Shown piece by piece: positions 28,661-36,832 of a stretch of 64,000 bases of DNA. Position numbers and translations under genes: made by a program. The stretch covers positions 1-64,000 of the forward strand of contig NZ_JAEPKU010000006.1 in NCBI RefSeq assembly GCF_016652235.1, read 5' to 3'. The DNA comes from Dysgonomonas sp. Marseille-P4677 (GTDB lineage Bacteria; Bacteroidota; Bacteroidia; Bacteroidales; Dysgonomonadaceae). The notes under the pieces were generated by a model that did no database searches, was not told the origin of the DNA, and saw only the letters and a list, made by a program, of their open reading frames with translations. Positions within the stretch are counted from its first letter, which is position 1. Each line of letters opens with the position of its first letter.

Positions 28661-28756
28661 AAGGGTTTAGGTTTACAATGCTTGATATGTGGAATAAAAA
28701 CTAAACGTGCAAGATGTGAATTGTATGTTAACTGGCTGTTAAGTGCTGGGTGAATT

Positions 28757-28782
28757 AAGGGGCTTTATAGCCTCTTTTTTTG
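28757..28782 (+). terminator. Terminator just inside the left prophage end
   Basis: AGGGGCT (28758-28764) pairs with AGCCTCT (28769-28775), followed by seven T. It reads rightward and no gene lies between it and the host gene ending at 28549. Confidence 0.75.
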
Positions 28783-28949
28783 TATTGAGGGTATAGATAG
28801 GGGCATAAAGTGGCTAAAACGGCGTTATTTCGTCTTATATCGCCCGTTGTGCGTGTTGAACTTCGATATAAATAGCTATTAAATGAGGTTTAAATTAATG
28901 GCTTGTATTGTGGATTATTGCAGTGTCCGAAAGTCAAAATGTACATATT

Positions 28950-28985
28950 GTTTATGCGAATGTTTATTCAAAAGTTTATTCAATA
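28950..28985. repeat. Three tandem 12-bp repeats (operator or iteron-like)
   Basis: GTTTATGCGAAT, GTTTATTCAAAA and GTTTATTCAATA follow each other without a gap. They lie about 175 bases past the end of the repressor gene. A further inverted pair, TTATATCG (28835-28842) and CGATATAA (28864-28871), lies nearby. The rest of 28550-29158 contains no coding frame. The role is unknown; a repressor, transposase or enhancer site is possible. Confidence 0.55.
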
Positions 28986-29158
28986 ACCGTTATTGATAGT
29001 ATGCTAACACCTATAAAAGGCCTATAAAACAATATAAAACGCGTCTAATATACCCCCTAAGAACATAAAAAGTAAATATTTTTCTGTTATTAATTGTCTT
29101 GTAATGAATAAATTAACCTCTTATTAATGTAGATGGTATATATATAACAATATTTGTA

Positions 29159-29827
29159 CTAATATCTCCTTAGCATACCTATCACTAAAGAAATACTATA
29201 TACCTCTGATTTGTGTATTTTAAATTCTTTATAATATTCATTATCAGATACACAACGTATAAACTCGCCATTATCAAAGATACGTTTAACGATAATTCCC
29301 TGTGCTGTATCTAATACGTGACAACGCCCCCACTGAACAAAAGAGGTGTTTTTTATATATAAGCATGCTAACTCGTCGCCCGAATGATATTCAGGCAACA
29401 TACTATCCCCATAAGCTAATATTGTGAAATCGTAGCGCGCAAAAGCCTTTATTAATGGCATTTGCTCGCATTGGTTTGCTGTTACACCATCCATAACAAC
29501 CGATAGAGACCCAGCGGCGGCGCTATATGGTACACGGGGGCGAGTTTCTTCTTTGTCTACAACTTTGTTTTTTAAAGCTTCAATAACTTTTGTGTTTGGC
29601 TTTTTAATCATATCGCCGTTACCAGTCAAAAGCCATTCAGCGTTCAAATCATCATACAAGGACAATATTTTGGCTATCTTATCACCTCCCAATTCGCTCT
29701 CTATTCCTTTTCCTTTGAAATTAGATGCTGTAACCCCTGATTCTTTATAAAAAGATTCTTTTGTAATATCCTTATAATCAATATATTCTAATACCCTCCC
29801 TTTTATAGGGGCAAAAATTTTATCCAT
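29159..29827 (-). CDS. S24/LexA-type phage repressor
   Basis: Predicted lysogeny repressor. The ATG at 29827 gives 222 residues; a longer in-frame reading adds a hydrophobic leader overlapping the control region and was rejected. The N-terminal DNA-binding part (about 1-75) includes ESGVTASNFKGKG and EWLLTGNGDM, typical of phage CI-like proteins. The C-terminal S24 peptidase domain has Ser142 in YGDSMLPEY and Lys181 in GIIVKRIF. An Ala-Gly pair at 105-106 (AAAG) is a likely self-cleavage site. SOS-type induction is therefore expected. It is divergent to the Cro-like gene. Confidence 0.9.
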   Translation of the reverse strand: MDKIFAPIKGRVLEYIDYKDITKESFYKESGVTASNFKGKGIESELGGDKIAKILSLYDDLNAEWLLTGNGDMIKKPNTKVIEALKNKVVDKEETRPRVPYSAAAGSLSVVMDGVTANQCEQMPLIKAFARYDFTILAYGDSMLPEYHSGDELACLYIKNTSFVQWGRCHVLDTAQGIIVKRIFDNGEFIRCVSDNEYYKEFKIHKSEVYSISLVIGMLRRY

Positions 29828-29910
29828 TTTATTTTGATGGTCTAAATTTTGACGTATATTTGTATTGTAATCGAAACAAAGATATACAAATAAATATAAA
29901 AGTTGAGAAA
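29828..29910. promoter_or_regulatory. Divergent repressor/Cro control region
   Basis: This 83-base spacer separates the repressor and the Cro-like gene. TTTG (29833-29836) and TATATTTG (29855-29862) are 18 bases apart and point rightward, a Bacteroidetes-type early promoter. Repressor operators are expected here, but no clear dyad was identified. Confidence 0.6.
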
Positions 29911-30102
29911 ATGAAACAAAAAGAAGTATTAACAGAAACGGAGCTAAAAGACTTGCCGAAAACAGCACTTGCACGCAAGTATAAATGCTCACCTCAGTAT
30001 GTAGGGCAAGTATTGAGGGGTGAAAAAGGAAATACACGAAGCTATTTAGCCGATTGCATACAGTCGGATGCAAGTAAAATATTAGAAATCTTAAAACCTT
30101 AA
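29911..30102 (+). CDS. Small Cro/Ner-like DNA-binding protein
   Basis: A 63-residue protein encoded immediately opposite the repressor. The ATG at 29911 was chosen over an upstream non-ATG start because it follows an A-rich ribosome-binding stretch and the promoter. A helix-turn-helix is visible in TALARKYKCSPQYVGQVLRGEKG. By position it would be the counterpart of Mu Ner or a Cro protein that turns down repressor and early transcription (inference). Confidence 0.7.
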   Translation: MKQKEVLTETELKDLPKTALARKYKCSPQYVGQVLRGEKGNTRSYLADCIQSDASKILEILKP

Positions 30103-30107
30103 TTAGT

Positions 30108-30473
30108 ATGAAAAAATTATCAGCTTACACAATCGCCGCAAATTGTACAGACTTAATGGATTGTTGCGACGGATATATAGAAGTGCGCGAAGCACAAAAA
30201 AACCGTATCAGAAGCGACAAAGCTCCTTTTAAATATTTCGATACCCGCCGCCGTGCATTATGGGCTAAGCTCATAAGCTTTGTAAGAACTCAAAATACAT
30301 TTGACGAATACGAAATAAAGAAACTTGAAAAAGTTGATAATCTCGGCTCACCATTCAAAGCCAAAATTTCAGAAATAGCAATAAACAAAAATCTAAAACG
30401 CGGCTTTCCTATTAATCCAAATATTGAAATTGACCGCTCGCGCATGTCAGCAATAAAAAATTATCTGCTATGA
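30108..30473 (+). CDS. Phage early protein, unknown function
   Basis: A 121-residue basic, mostly helical protein (MDCCDGYIEVREAQKNRIRS, RRALWAKLISFVRT). No recognised domain or signal is seen. It starts 5 bases after the Cro-like gene and overlaps the next gene by 4 bases (ATGA), so it is translated within the early transcript. Confidence 0.6.
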   Translation: MKKLSAYTIAANCTDLMDCCDGYIEVREAQKNRIRSDKAPFKYFDTRRRALWAKLISFVRTQNTFDEYEIKKLEKVDNLGSPFKAKISEIAINKNLKRGFPINPNIEIDRSRMSAIKNYLL

Positions 30474-30670
30474 AAAGAATATCCTTTGATTTATCGGCGG
30501 TCTACAACTGCAATAACGGGGGTATAAGCCAGGCGGTTGTCTTTTATGGAATGAGTGGCGACAACTTCGTATTTATCCCCTACAACCCTACAAAGAAACA
30601 TTATTGCGGCGCTCCATGTACTCTTAGCGAAAAAGAAGCAATAAAAATGATAACCCCATTTACCCGATAG
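30470..30670 (+). CDS. Small phage early protein, unknown function
   Basis: A 66-residue protein with no recognised family (KRISFDLSAVYNCNNGG, a small beta-rich start, and a basic end). The start overlaps the previous gene by ATGA. A T-arm-like hairpin begins directly after its stop codon. Confidence 0.55.
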   Translation: MKRISFDLSAVYNCNNGGISQAVVFYGMSGDNFVFIPYNPTKKHYCGAPCTLSEKEAIKMITPFTR

Positions 30671-30674
30671 GCAA

Positions 30675-30705
30675 GCGCCCCAGGTTCGAGCCCTGGGCGG
30701 GTGCA
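30675..30705 (+). ncRNA. tRNA 3'-end-like fragment (T-arm plus acceptor strand)
   Basis: CCAGG and CCTGG (30680-30684, 30692-30696) form a 5-bp stem around the 7-base loop TTCGAGC, a canonical T-loop. GCGGGTGCA follows like a 3' acceptor strand. No matching D-arm, anticodon arm or 5' acceptor strand is present upstream, so it is not a full tRNA. It ends 20 bases before the transposase ATG and could be a tRNA relic or a regulatory hairpin. Confidence 0.5.
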
Positions 30706-30725
30706 AAAAGAATAAAGTTTAGAAT

Positions 30726-32855
30726 ATGGAAACATATAACGGTATAGTGTGTATTAGTCGTAGCACTTTGATTATATCAGAAAGCAACCCTAACGGAATA
30801 ATGCCTGAGGGTACATTAAACTCTCTGAACTATCGCAAAAAATTAAAGATTGTTCGCAATGGCGGCGGTGAGGGTAACCCCACATTAATAGCCTTTGACA
30901 GCTTGCCCCCAAAATATAAAAAGCTGGCGCAAGAACGTTTCGGCGACCCAAAGGTCGAAGCCGAAAAAGAGGGCTTACTTAAGAATATAGAAATTAAGTC
31001 TGAGGCTGTTAGCTTTTTCAAACTTCATACTATTGAATATACAGACCGTATAGAGAACTTGCCCGAAGAAACGCAAGAATTGTATGTAAATAATGCGGCG
31101 GTACTGGATGCTTTAAAGCTGGCATGGGACAAACACGTAATGGCGAGCCGTAGCAAAAGCAAACGACCGCTTACGGGTGAGTTTTGGAAAAATGCGGCTT
31201 TAGCAACTCAAAAGCTTTTGACGCTTAAAGATGACAAAATAACTCACGACCTACCTAAAAACCCGCGTCGTCTACAAGAAAAGTTACAGGAATATATAAG
31301 AGACGGCTATATCAGCCTTGTTAGTCAACGATTTGCGAATACATACTCCGTAAAAATAACCGAAAAAGCGGGAAAATGGCTCGTGTCGCGCTGGTCTACC
31401 AGGTCGATAGATATTGTAACCCTGGAGCAACTTTTCGCCGAATATAACTGCGAGGCTGAAAAGAGAGGCTGGAAGAAATTGAAAAGCACTAAAGCGGTGC
31501 GCGATTACCTATACAGACCCGAAATAGAGCCGTTGTGGCACGCTGCAAGATTTGGCGAGCTATCGGCAAAAGAAAAGTTTGGACGTCAGCACAGACGCAA
31601 GCAATTAACCCGCCGCGATACTCTGTGGTACTCGGACGGTACGAAGTTAAACTACTATTACCAGGACGAAAACGGGAAAACAAAAACATGCAATGTATAT
31701 GAGGTTATGGACGCATACAGTGAAGTGTTTTTGGGTTACCATATCAGCCCGACAGAAGATTATGAGGCTCAGTATTTTGCTTACAAAATGGCTATACAGA
31801 GGGCGGGACACAAACCTTATGAGCTGAAATATGACAACCAGGGCGGGCATAAAAAGCTCGAAAGCTCCGATTTGTTGAAAAATTTAGCCCGTCATGCTGT
31901 TAATACCGCCCCATATAACGGAAAATCAAAAACAATAGAATCAGCATTTAACCGTTTTCAATCTCAATTTTTACATAAAGACTGGTATTTCACGGGGCAA
32001 AATATAACAGCGAAGAAAAAGGAAAGCCGAGGTAATGACGAATTTACACTCGAAAATATTAAGCGTGGAAATTTGCCGACACTGGACGAAGTAAAAGCCC
32101 AGTACGCAAAACGCCGTGAAGAATGGAATAACGCACCTCACCCAAAAACAGGAATAGCCCGCAACGAAATGTACCGCACCAGCGTAAACGAAGAAACGCA
32201 AGCCGTTGATTGGTTGGATATGATTTCTATTTTCGGGGTTACCACAAAAGACCCCGCCACTTACAGAGCTGGAGGCTTACAAATAGAAGTTAAGAAAGTA
32301 AAATATGCCTATGAGGTGCTAACCTCTGAAGGCATGCCCGATATGGACTTTTACCGCAAAAATATAGGTCGCAAATTTTATACAAGATATTGCCCTGACG
32401 ATATGAGTATCGTATCGCTTTATGAAAAGGACGCCTCGGGTATGCGATTTGTGACTATGGCACAGCCATTTATACATATTGAGGGCGCAATGCAAAACCA
32501 AACAAGCGCCGACCTTAGTTTCATCCGCAAAATTGACTTTCAAAATAAACAAATGCGCATAGATAACGAGCGTGAGCGAAACGAGTTACTGGCTGAAAAC
32601 AATATGCACCCGAACCAACACGGGCTCAGCGTTGCCCCTCTTAAGGGTGTGAATACCAGCAAAGCGAAGAAAGGCAAAATAGACATCGGCGAGTTACAAA
32701 AAGAGGTTAGCAATATGACAGCCCTCGAAGAACAAAAGAAAACCGCCCAGCGAGCTATAAAGAAAGCCAGCAAGAAAATAGAGAAAGAAAGCTCATTGGA
32801 GCAAGAAGATTTTTATAAGGCAAGACGAGAATTATTACAAACATCAATAAACTAA
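30726..32855 (+). CDS. MuA-type DDE transposase
   Basis: Catalyses integration and replicative transposition of the phage. The 709 residues contain an N-terminal DNA-binding region (MuA-like, about 1-90, with KIVRNGGGEGNPTLIAFDSL). The rve catalytic core has Asp304 (WYSDGTKLN), Asp370 (KYDNQGGH) and Glu405 (SKTIESAFNR). A mu-type beta-barrel region follows, and a lysine-rich C-terminus probably contacts MuB. MuA of phage Mu is 663 residues. The MuB-like gene follows by 6 bases. There is no truncation. Confidence 0.95.
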   Translation: METYNGIVCISRSTLIISESNPNGIMPEGTLNSLNYRKKLKIVRNGGGEGNPTLIAFDSLPPKYKKLAQERFGDPKVEAEKEGLLKNIEIKSEAVSFFKLHTIEYTDRIENLPEETQELYVNNAAVLDALKLAWDKHVMASRSKSKRPLTGEFWKNAALATQKLLTLKDDKITHDLPKNPRRLQEKLQEYIRDGYISLVSQRFANTYSVKITEKAGKWLVSRWSTRSIDIVTLEQLFAEYNCEAEKRGWKKLKSTKAVRDYLYRPEIEPLWHAARFGELSAKEKFGRQHRRKQLTRRDTLWYSDGTKLNYYYQDENGKTKTCNVYEVMDAYSEVFLGYHISPTEDYEAQYFAYKMAIQRAGHKPYELKYDNQGGHKKLESSDLLKNLARHAVNTAPYNGKSKTIESAFNRFQSQFLHKDWYFTGQNITAKKKESRGNDEFTLENIKRGNLPTLDEVKAQYAKRREEWNNAPHPKTGIARNEMYRTSVNEETQAVDWLDMISIFGVTTKDPATYRAGGLQIEVKKVKYAYEVLTSEGMPDMDFYRKNIGRKFYTRYCPDDMSIVSLYEKDASGMRFVTMAQPFIHIEGAMQNQTSADLSFIRKIDFQNKQMRIDNERERNELLAENNMHPNQHGLSVAPLKGVNTSKAKKGKIDIGELQKEVSNMTALEEQKKTAQRAIKKASKKIEKESSLEQEDFYKARRELLQTSIN

Positions 32856-32861
32856 GATATT

Positions 32862-33785
32862 ATGAACAAAGAAACAAAAAAAGCAATAATTGAGGCTTTG
32901 AAAGCCTACGCCGCCGACAAAGGATTGAGCCAAGACCCACTTGCTCAAACTATAAAAATAAATGTGAGCTACATAAACGCCATGCTCAGAGGCGAGTTTA
33001 CAATCGGCAAAACTGAAATAAAAGACAGTTATTTCGAGAAAGTGGCTAAAGCTATCGGCTATACATTTAAACGCTCTTACTGGGAGCTAAAGGAGACCCC
33101 CGAGTATATACAGCTTACAACCGAAATGCTGGACGCTAAAGTAAGCGGTCGCGGTAAAACGCTTATAGGCGAAACGGGGTGCGGTAAAACATTCTCATTT
33201 GACGACTTTATGATGAATTACCCAGCTCACAGTTACGGCATAACCGTTAGTAGCTTGCACAAATTAAGAGATATTATAGACGAGCTTTGCGAGCTTGTAG
33301 GGGTCGCGGCTACTGGTAGCAATGTTAGTAAGCTGAAAAGAATAGCAAACCGCTTAAACGTCCTTAAAATGGGCGGGGCGAAGTTGATTTTTATAATCGA
33401 CGAGGCGGAAAATTTAACAATACCAGCCCTTAAAATGCTTAAGGCTCTTTATGATGCTTTTAGAGGTATTTGTCCTATCGTGTTGATAGGAACGCCACAG
33501 CTTGAAGAAAAGCTGGATAAATTAAAAGAAGATAATGTAGAGGGCATACCGCAATTTTGCCGCCGCGTCAAAGCTGGCATACGTCGCATAAAATCAGAAG
33601 AAAAGAAAAAGAGATTTAGTCCATTTTTTGAGCAATTAGACGACGAAGACCTCAAAACATTACTTATCTCTTTGGCTGACAATTACGGCGAACTAAACGA
33701 CTACCTGGAGTATGCCTTACAGGAAGCCGACAGAATGGGCGCTCCATTGACTGAGGACTTATTCCGCAAACTATTCGATTTATAA
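32862..33785 (+). CDS. MuB-type AAA+ target-selection ATPase
   Basis: Partner of the transposase: an ATP-dependent DNA-binding protein that picks targets and protects phage DNA. An N-terminal helix-turn-helix region (about 1-70, LAQTIKINVSYINAMLRGEF) is followed by an AAA+ domain with Walker A GETGCGKT (103-110) and Walker B LIFIIDEAE (Asp180, Glu181). The sensor region is VLIGTPQLEEKL. The length of 307 residues matches MuB (312). The C-terminal helical bundle includes LNDYLEYALQEADR. Confidence 0.93.
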   Translation: MNKETKKAIIEALKAYAADKGLSQDPLAQTIKINVSYINAMLRGEFTIGKTEIKDSYFEKVAKAIGYTFKRSYWELKETPEYIQLTTEMLDAKVSGRGKTLIGETGCGKTFSFDDFMMNYPAHSYGITVSSLHKLRDIIDELCELVGVAATGSNVSKLKRIANRLNVLKMGGAKLIFIIDEAENLTIPALKMLKALYDAFRGICPIVLIGTPQLEEKLDKLKEDNVEGIPQFCRRVKAGIRRIKSEEKKKRFSPFFEQLDDEDLKTLLISLADNYGELNDYLEYALQEADRMGAPLTEDLFRKLFDL

Positions 33786-33814
33786 TTAAACCCCATTTAA
33801 AGAGCATTTAAACT

Positions 33815-34459
33815 ATGGCAAAAAAGGCAACAAGGCAAAGGGCTACGTCTATAACCAATTTTCTAAGTATGACGTTCGATGTAATCGAATTTACGGGCGA
33901 GTGGCTACTTGCTTTCGGGCGTCCTGAGAAAGGCGGTATATGGTATGTTGGCGGTCGTCCAACAAACGGCAAGACAAGCTTTGTAGTGCAATTAATCAAA
34001 GCACTTGCCTTGCTCGGTATGAGAGTTCGTTTTTACAATTTTGAAGAGCAACAAAGCCGCACTATGCAAGATACTATACGCAGAGTAGGGCTCGAAGAGG
34101 TTGCGAAAAATATTGTAATGATTAACTCATTGATTGGATATAAAGAGCTTAAAGAAGAAATAACCAATACCCGCAACGATGTAATAGTGATAGATACCAT
34201 ACAGAAAAGCGGTATTTCGGCTAAACAAGTAGAAGAACTTCGAGAACTATTTCCTAACAAGCTGATAATTTTTGTATGTCATGTATTGCCTAACGGCTTG
34301 CCTGACAAACAACCAGCGACACAAGTTTATCGCGAAGCATCGCTAAAAATATTTTGCGATAGACACAGGGCAATATCACAAGGTCGCTATTTCGGCGAGC
34401 TGGGGTACTTCAATATTTGGAAAGAGAAAGCCGACGAGTATTGGGCGGTAGTCGAATAA
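33815..34459 (+). CDS. RecA/KaiC-like ATPase of the transposition module
   Basis: A 214-residue P-loop ATPase. Walker A is GGRPTNGKTS (46-55), Walker B is DVIVIDTI (Asp127), and a sensor-like stretch IIFVCHVLPNG follows. The fold looks like RecA/DnaB/RadA-type ATPases (AAA_25-like) rather than MuB. It sits 29 bases after the MuB gene in the early operon, so a role in replication or target handling is likely. Phage Mu has no such second ATPase. The family is unassigned. Confidence 0.75.
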   Translation: MAKKATRQRATSITNFLSMTFDVIEFTGEWLLAFGRPEKGGIWYVGGRPTNGKTSFVVQLIKALALLGMRVRFYNFEEQQSRTMQDTIRRVGLEEVAKNIVMINSLIGYKELKEEITNTRNDVIVIDTIQKSGISAKQVEELRELFPNKLIIFVCHVLPNGLPDKQPATQVYREASLKIFCDRHRAISQGRYFGELGYFNIWKEKADEYWAVVE

Positions 34460-34474
34460 TTAAAAAACATTGAT

Positions 34475-34933
34475 ATGAAAGCAGCAACAAAAACAGCTAA
34501 CCCGCACGCCTGGTTTTTCGCGTACCTCAAAACAGTTGACGGCTGGGGGCAAGGTTACGACGAGGTGATAAAAGAGGGTATAATATTCGATTACTCAGGC
34601 GGCAAGACTGAGAGCTTAAAGGAGCTTTTCGAGAAATATCCGACCAAATACAGAAAGATGCGCGCCGAGCTATCGCCCAGGACGCAAAAACAGCAAGCCG
34701 ACGACCGACTGGATAAAGCCCGCAAAAAACTGATAGCGGCGATTTTCTCAAACCTGGAGGGGCGGGGCTACAAACCGACAATGGACTATGTAAAAGCCGT
34801 TGCGTGCAAAGGGGCGAAAGTTACCAGGTTTAACGATATAGCCTTGCCGACTTTAAAAGATTTATATAACCGATTTAGAAATAAAGATTTACAGGCAAGC
34901 GTAAACGAATTATTAAAAACGATTGATATATGA
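34475..34933 (+). CDS. Phage early protein, unknown function
   Basis: A 152-residue basic helical protein. The C-terminal part (KKLIAAIFSNLEGRGYKPTMDYVKAVACKGAKVTRFNDI) resembles accessory early proteins of Bacteroidetes phages, and by position it could stand in for Mu GemA. No catalytic motif is seen. The start of the next small gene overlaps its stop (ATGA). Confidence 0.55.
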   Translation: MKAATKTANPHAWFFAYLKTVDGWGQGYDEVIKEGIIFDYSGGKTESLKELFEKYPTKYRKMRAELSPRTQKQQADDRLDKARKKLIAAIFSNLEGRGYKPTMDYVKAVACKGAKVTRFNDIALPTLKDLYNRFRNKDLQASVNELLKTIDI

Positions 34934-35109
34934 CTTTTAAAGAACTGGATAAGGAGCTCGACCGCTTAGAAGTGGCACTCCTGGAGGCTAAAACGATGAA
35001 AGAATGGGACACGCTGGTACATCGGTACAATGCACTAAAAATAGACCGTTGCCGAATGACTGGCGAAAGCCCCTCAGTAGATTACAGTAAACCCGAACAT
35101 ATAATTTAA
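34930..35109 (+). CDS. Small acidic/helical phage protein, unknown function
   Basis: A 59-residue frame starting on the ATGA overlap with the previous stop. It is helical and charged (FKELDKELDRLEVALLEAKT). The overlap, matching base composition and tight packing support it as a real gene. No family is recognised. Confidence 0.6.
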   Translation: MTFKELDKELDRLEVALLEAKTMKEWDTLVHRYNALKIDRCRMTGESPSVDYSKPEHII

Positions 35110-35122
35110 AAATAGTATAGAT

Positions 35123-35641
35123 ATGGCAAAGAGAGTAAAAAAAACAGTTTTGACAAACATTTCAGAGTCGCAAATGAATGAAGCGTTAACAGCCTACGCA
35201 AAGGCTGACGCCAGTATCGTAAAGATTAACGCCGACCTGGACGTCAAGTTCACAAAGTTACGCGACGAGAAAGCCGACGAGCTGGCGAAGCTGGAGGCTG
35301 AGAAAAGCGAGGCTTTCGACTTGGTGCAAGCTTTCGCCCTGGAAAACAAAGAGACCCAGTTCTCAAAGAAAAAGAGCCTGGAGCTTTCGCACGGTGTTAT
35401 CGGTTTTCGTATCGGCACGCCAAAACTTAAGAATAAAAAGGGCTTTACCTGGGCGGCGGTTACTAACCTATTAAAAGAGTTCCTACCTGGTTACGTCCGC
35501 ACCGTTGACGAGCCCGCGAAAGATAAGCTACTCGCCGACCGTAACGACGAGGCGGTCGCTCCATTACTTGAAAAGGTCGGCGTCGAAGTGGTACAAGACG
35601 AGGCGTTTTATATTGAGCTTAAAAAAGAGACAACCGAATGA
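35123..35641 (+). CDS. Host-nuclease inhibitor Gam family protein
   Basis: Predicted DNA-end-binding protein protecting linear phage DNA, as Mu Gam does. The 172 residues form a long coiled coil (about 20-75, IVKINADLDVKFTKLRDEKADELAKLEAEK). It is followed by the Gam-type segment LSHGVIGFRIGTPKLKNKKGFTW and an alpha-beta end. The length and order match Mu Gam (174 residues), and it lies in the early operon. The next gene overlaps it by 4 bases. Confidence 0.85.
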   Translation: MAKRVKKTVLTNISESQMNEALTAYAKADASIVKINADLDVKFTKLRDEKADELAKLEAEKSEAFDLVQAFALENKETQFSKKKSLELSHGVIGFRIGTPKLKNKKGFTWAAVTNLLKEFLPGYVRTVDEPAKDKLLADRNDEAVAPLLEKVGVEVVQDEAFYIELKKETTE

Positions 35642-36096
35642 CACGCGACCAGCAACTCAAAACCCTAAAAAGCCCAAAGGCGAGCAAAGAGCAACTACGC
35701 GAAGCGCTCGCAGCCTCTTTGGGCGTAGCTTATGAGCGCCAAAGCAAAGAGAAAGAAACAACACTCTTTGCCCAGTGTCGCGACACGTTCCTGGAAGCAT
35801 ACAAAAAACATACTAGTTTCGATTATTCTTTCGAGGCAAAAGACGGCAAAGCTTTAGCCTCAATAATAAATAAGATAGGTAAAATAGAAAATGTACAAGA
35901 CGACCTCGAAAAACTGGACTCGTTTAATGTCCTTATCTATTATTTACCTGACTGGTATAAACAAAATGCTTTCTCTCTCACGGTGATAAATAACAAGTTT
36001 AACGAAATAGTAGCGAGTATAAGGAAAAATGGCGGAAAGAAAACAGGAATTACAGACGACTACAAAGCCCGTGTCCTTAACGACCTTACAACCTGA
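35638..36096 (+). CDS. Phage early protein, unknown function
   Basis: A 152-residue, mostly helical protein with a basic N-terminus (KTLKSPKASKEQLREAL) and a conserved-looking core (FNVLIYYLPDWYKQNAFSLTVINNKFNEIV). No domain is recognised. It starts on an ATGA overlap with Gam. Its last 68 bases are also the start of the next gene in another frame. Confidence 0.55.
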   Translation: MTRDQQLKTLKSPKASKEQLREALAASLGVAYERQSKEKETTLFAQCRDTFLEAYKKHTSFDYSFEAKDGKALASIINKIGKIENVQDDLEKLDSFNVLIYYLPDWYKQNAFSLTVINNKFNEIVASIRKNGGKKTGITDDYKARVLNDLTT

Positions 36097-36584
36097 CGTA
36101 TTGGGGCGCGACCTGGTGCAAGTGAGAACGATTAACGACGCTTTGCTGGTAGCTGAGAGTAACCGCGATAAATACCCCAGTTTAGCCGTTTTACGACGCG
36201 ACTATGGCAACGCAAAGATAGAGGCTATTATCAAACTGCATTTAATCGACTTATGCGAAAACGTGAACTTAAAACGCCCGCCAGGGACGCCCAGGTCGAT
36301 AACATAGCCCGCGAGATTGTCGCCGAGTATTATAGTCTTACCGTGCCGATATACATGTAATATTCAGAAAAGCCAAAACGGGCGAGTATGGCGAGTTTTA
36401 CGAATCGCTGGATATGCCTAAAGTAATGAGCTGGTTTCGTGAATATTTCGCCGACAGATGCGCGACGGGTGCAAGTATGAGCGTGAGTAGTCAGTTTCAA
36501 GACAAAGGCGGTAATATGACTCCTGAGCGAATGACTAAACATTTTGAAAAGTTAGAGAAACAATTAAAAAAAGGTAATAAATGA
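36029..36584 (+). pseudogene. DUF6633-like gene broken by two -1 frame breaks
   Basis: Three consecutive frames encode parts that read as one protein. The first is 36029-36307 (PSLAVLRRDYGNAKIEAIIK). The second is from about 36260 in the -1 frame (ARDAQVDNIAREIVAEYYSL). The third is to 36584 in a further -1 frame (HVIFRKAKTGEYGEFYESLD, WFREYFADRC). The order resembles DUF6633-type proteins of Bacteroidetes mobile elements (recalled, not searched). Only the first part has its own start. Each junction would be healed by one added base, so two single-base deletions or sequencing errors are likely. Confidence 0.6.
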
Positions 36585-36832
36585 GCGATTTAATTTCATT
36601 GATACAAATAACGCCCGACCCGCTCAACTGGGACAACGCACCCGAGGTTATCCAGGTCGTTAAGAAGTGCCCAGCGTGTAAAGGCGTGGGCAACTTTAAA
36701 ACCGCAAAAGGATATCACGGCTCGGCGGCTGGTGAGTTTATAATAAACGATTGCCAAAGGTGCAAAGGTGCGGGCGAGCTGAAAGCTGATATTATTATAC
36801 GCTGGACGCCTAACGAACCGATAACAGAATGA
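36581..36832 (+). CDS. Zinc-finger (DnaJ-type CxxCxGxG) small protein
   Basis: An 83-residue protein with two CxxCxGxG-type motifs: CPACKGVG (residues 26-33) and CQRCKGAG (about 54-61), expected to bind one zinc ion. No J domain is present. It starts on an ATGA overlap with the preceding broken gene and ends on an ATGA overlap with the next. The role is unknown. Confidence 0.65.
   Translation: MSDLISLIQITPDPLNWDNAPEVIQVVKKCPACKGVGNFKTAKGYHGSAAGEFIINDCQRCKGAGELKADIIIRWTPNEPITE

Noticed and set aside
29828-30073. Longer repressor starting at 30073
   Set aside because: The extra 82 residues are hydrophobic, have no DNA-binding pattern and run through the divergent promoter and the Cro-like gene.
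30632-30705. A complete tRNA gene ending at 30705
   Set aside because: Only the T-arm and 3' acceptor-like strand are present. The upstream 45 bases lie in a coding gene and cannot form the D-arm, anticodon arm or 5' acceptor strand.
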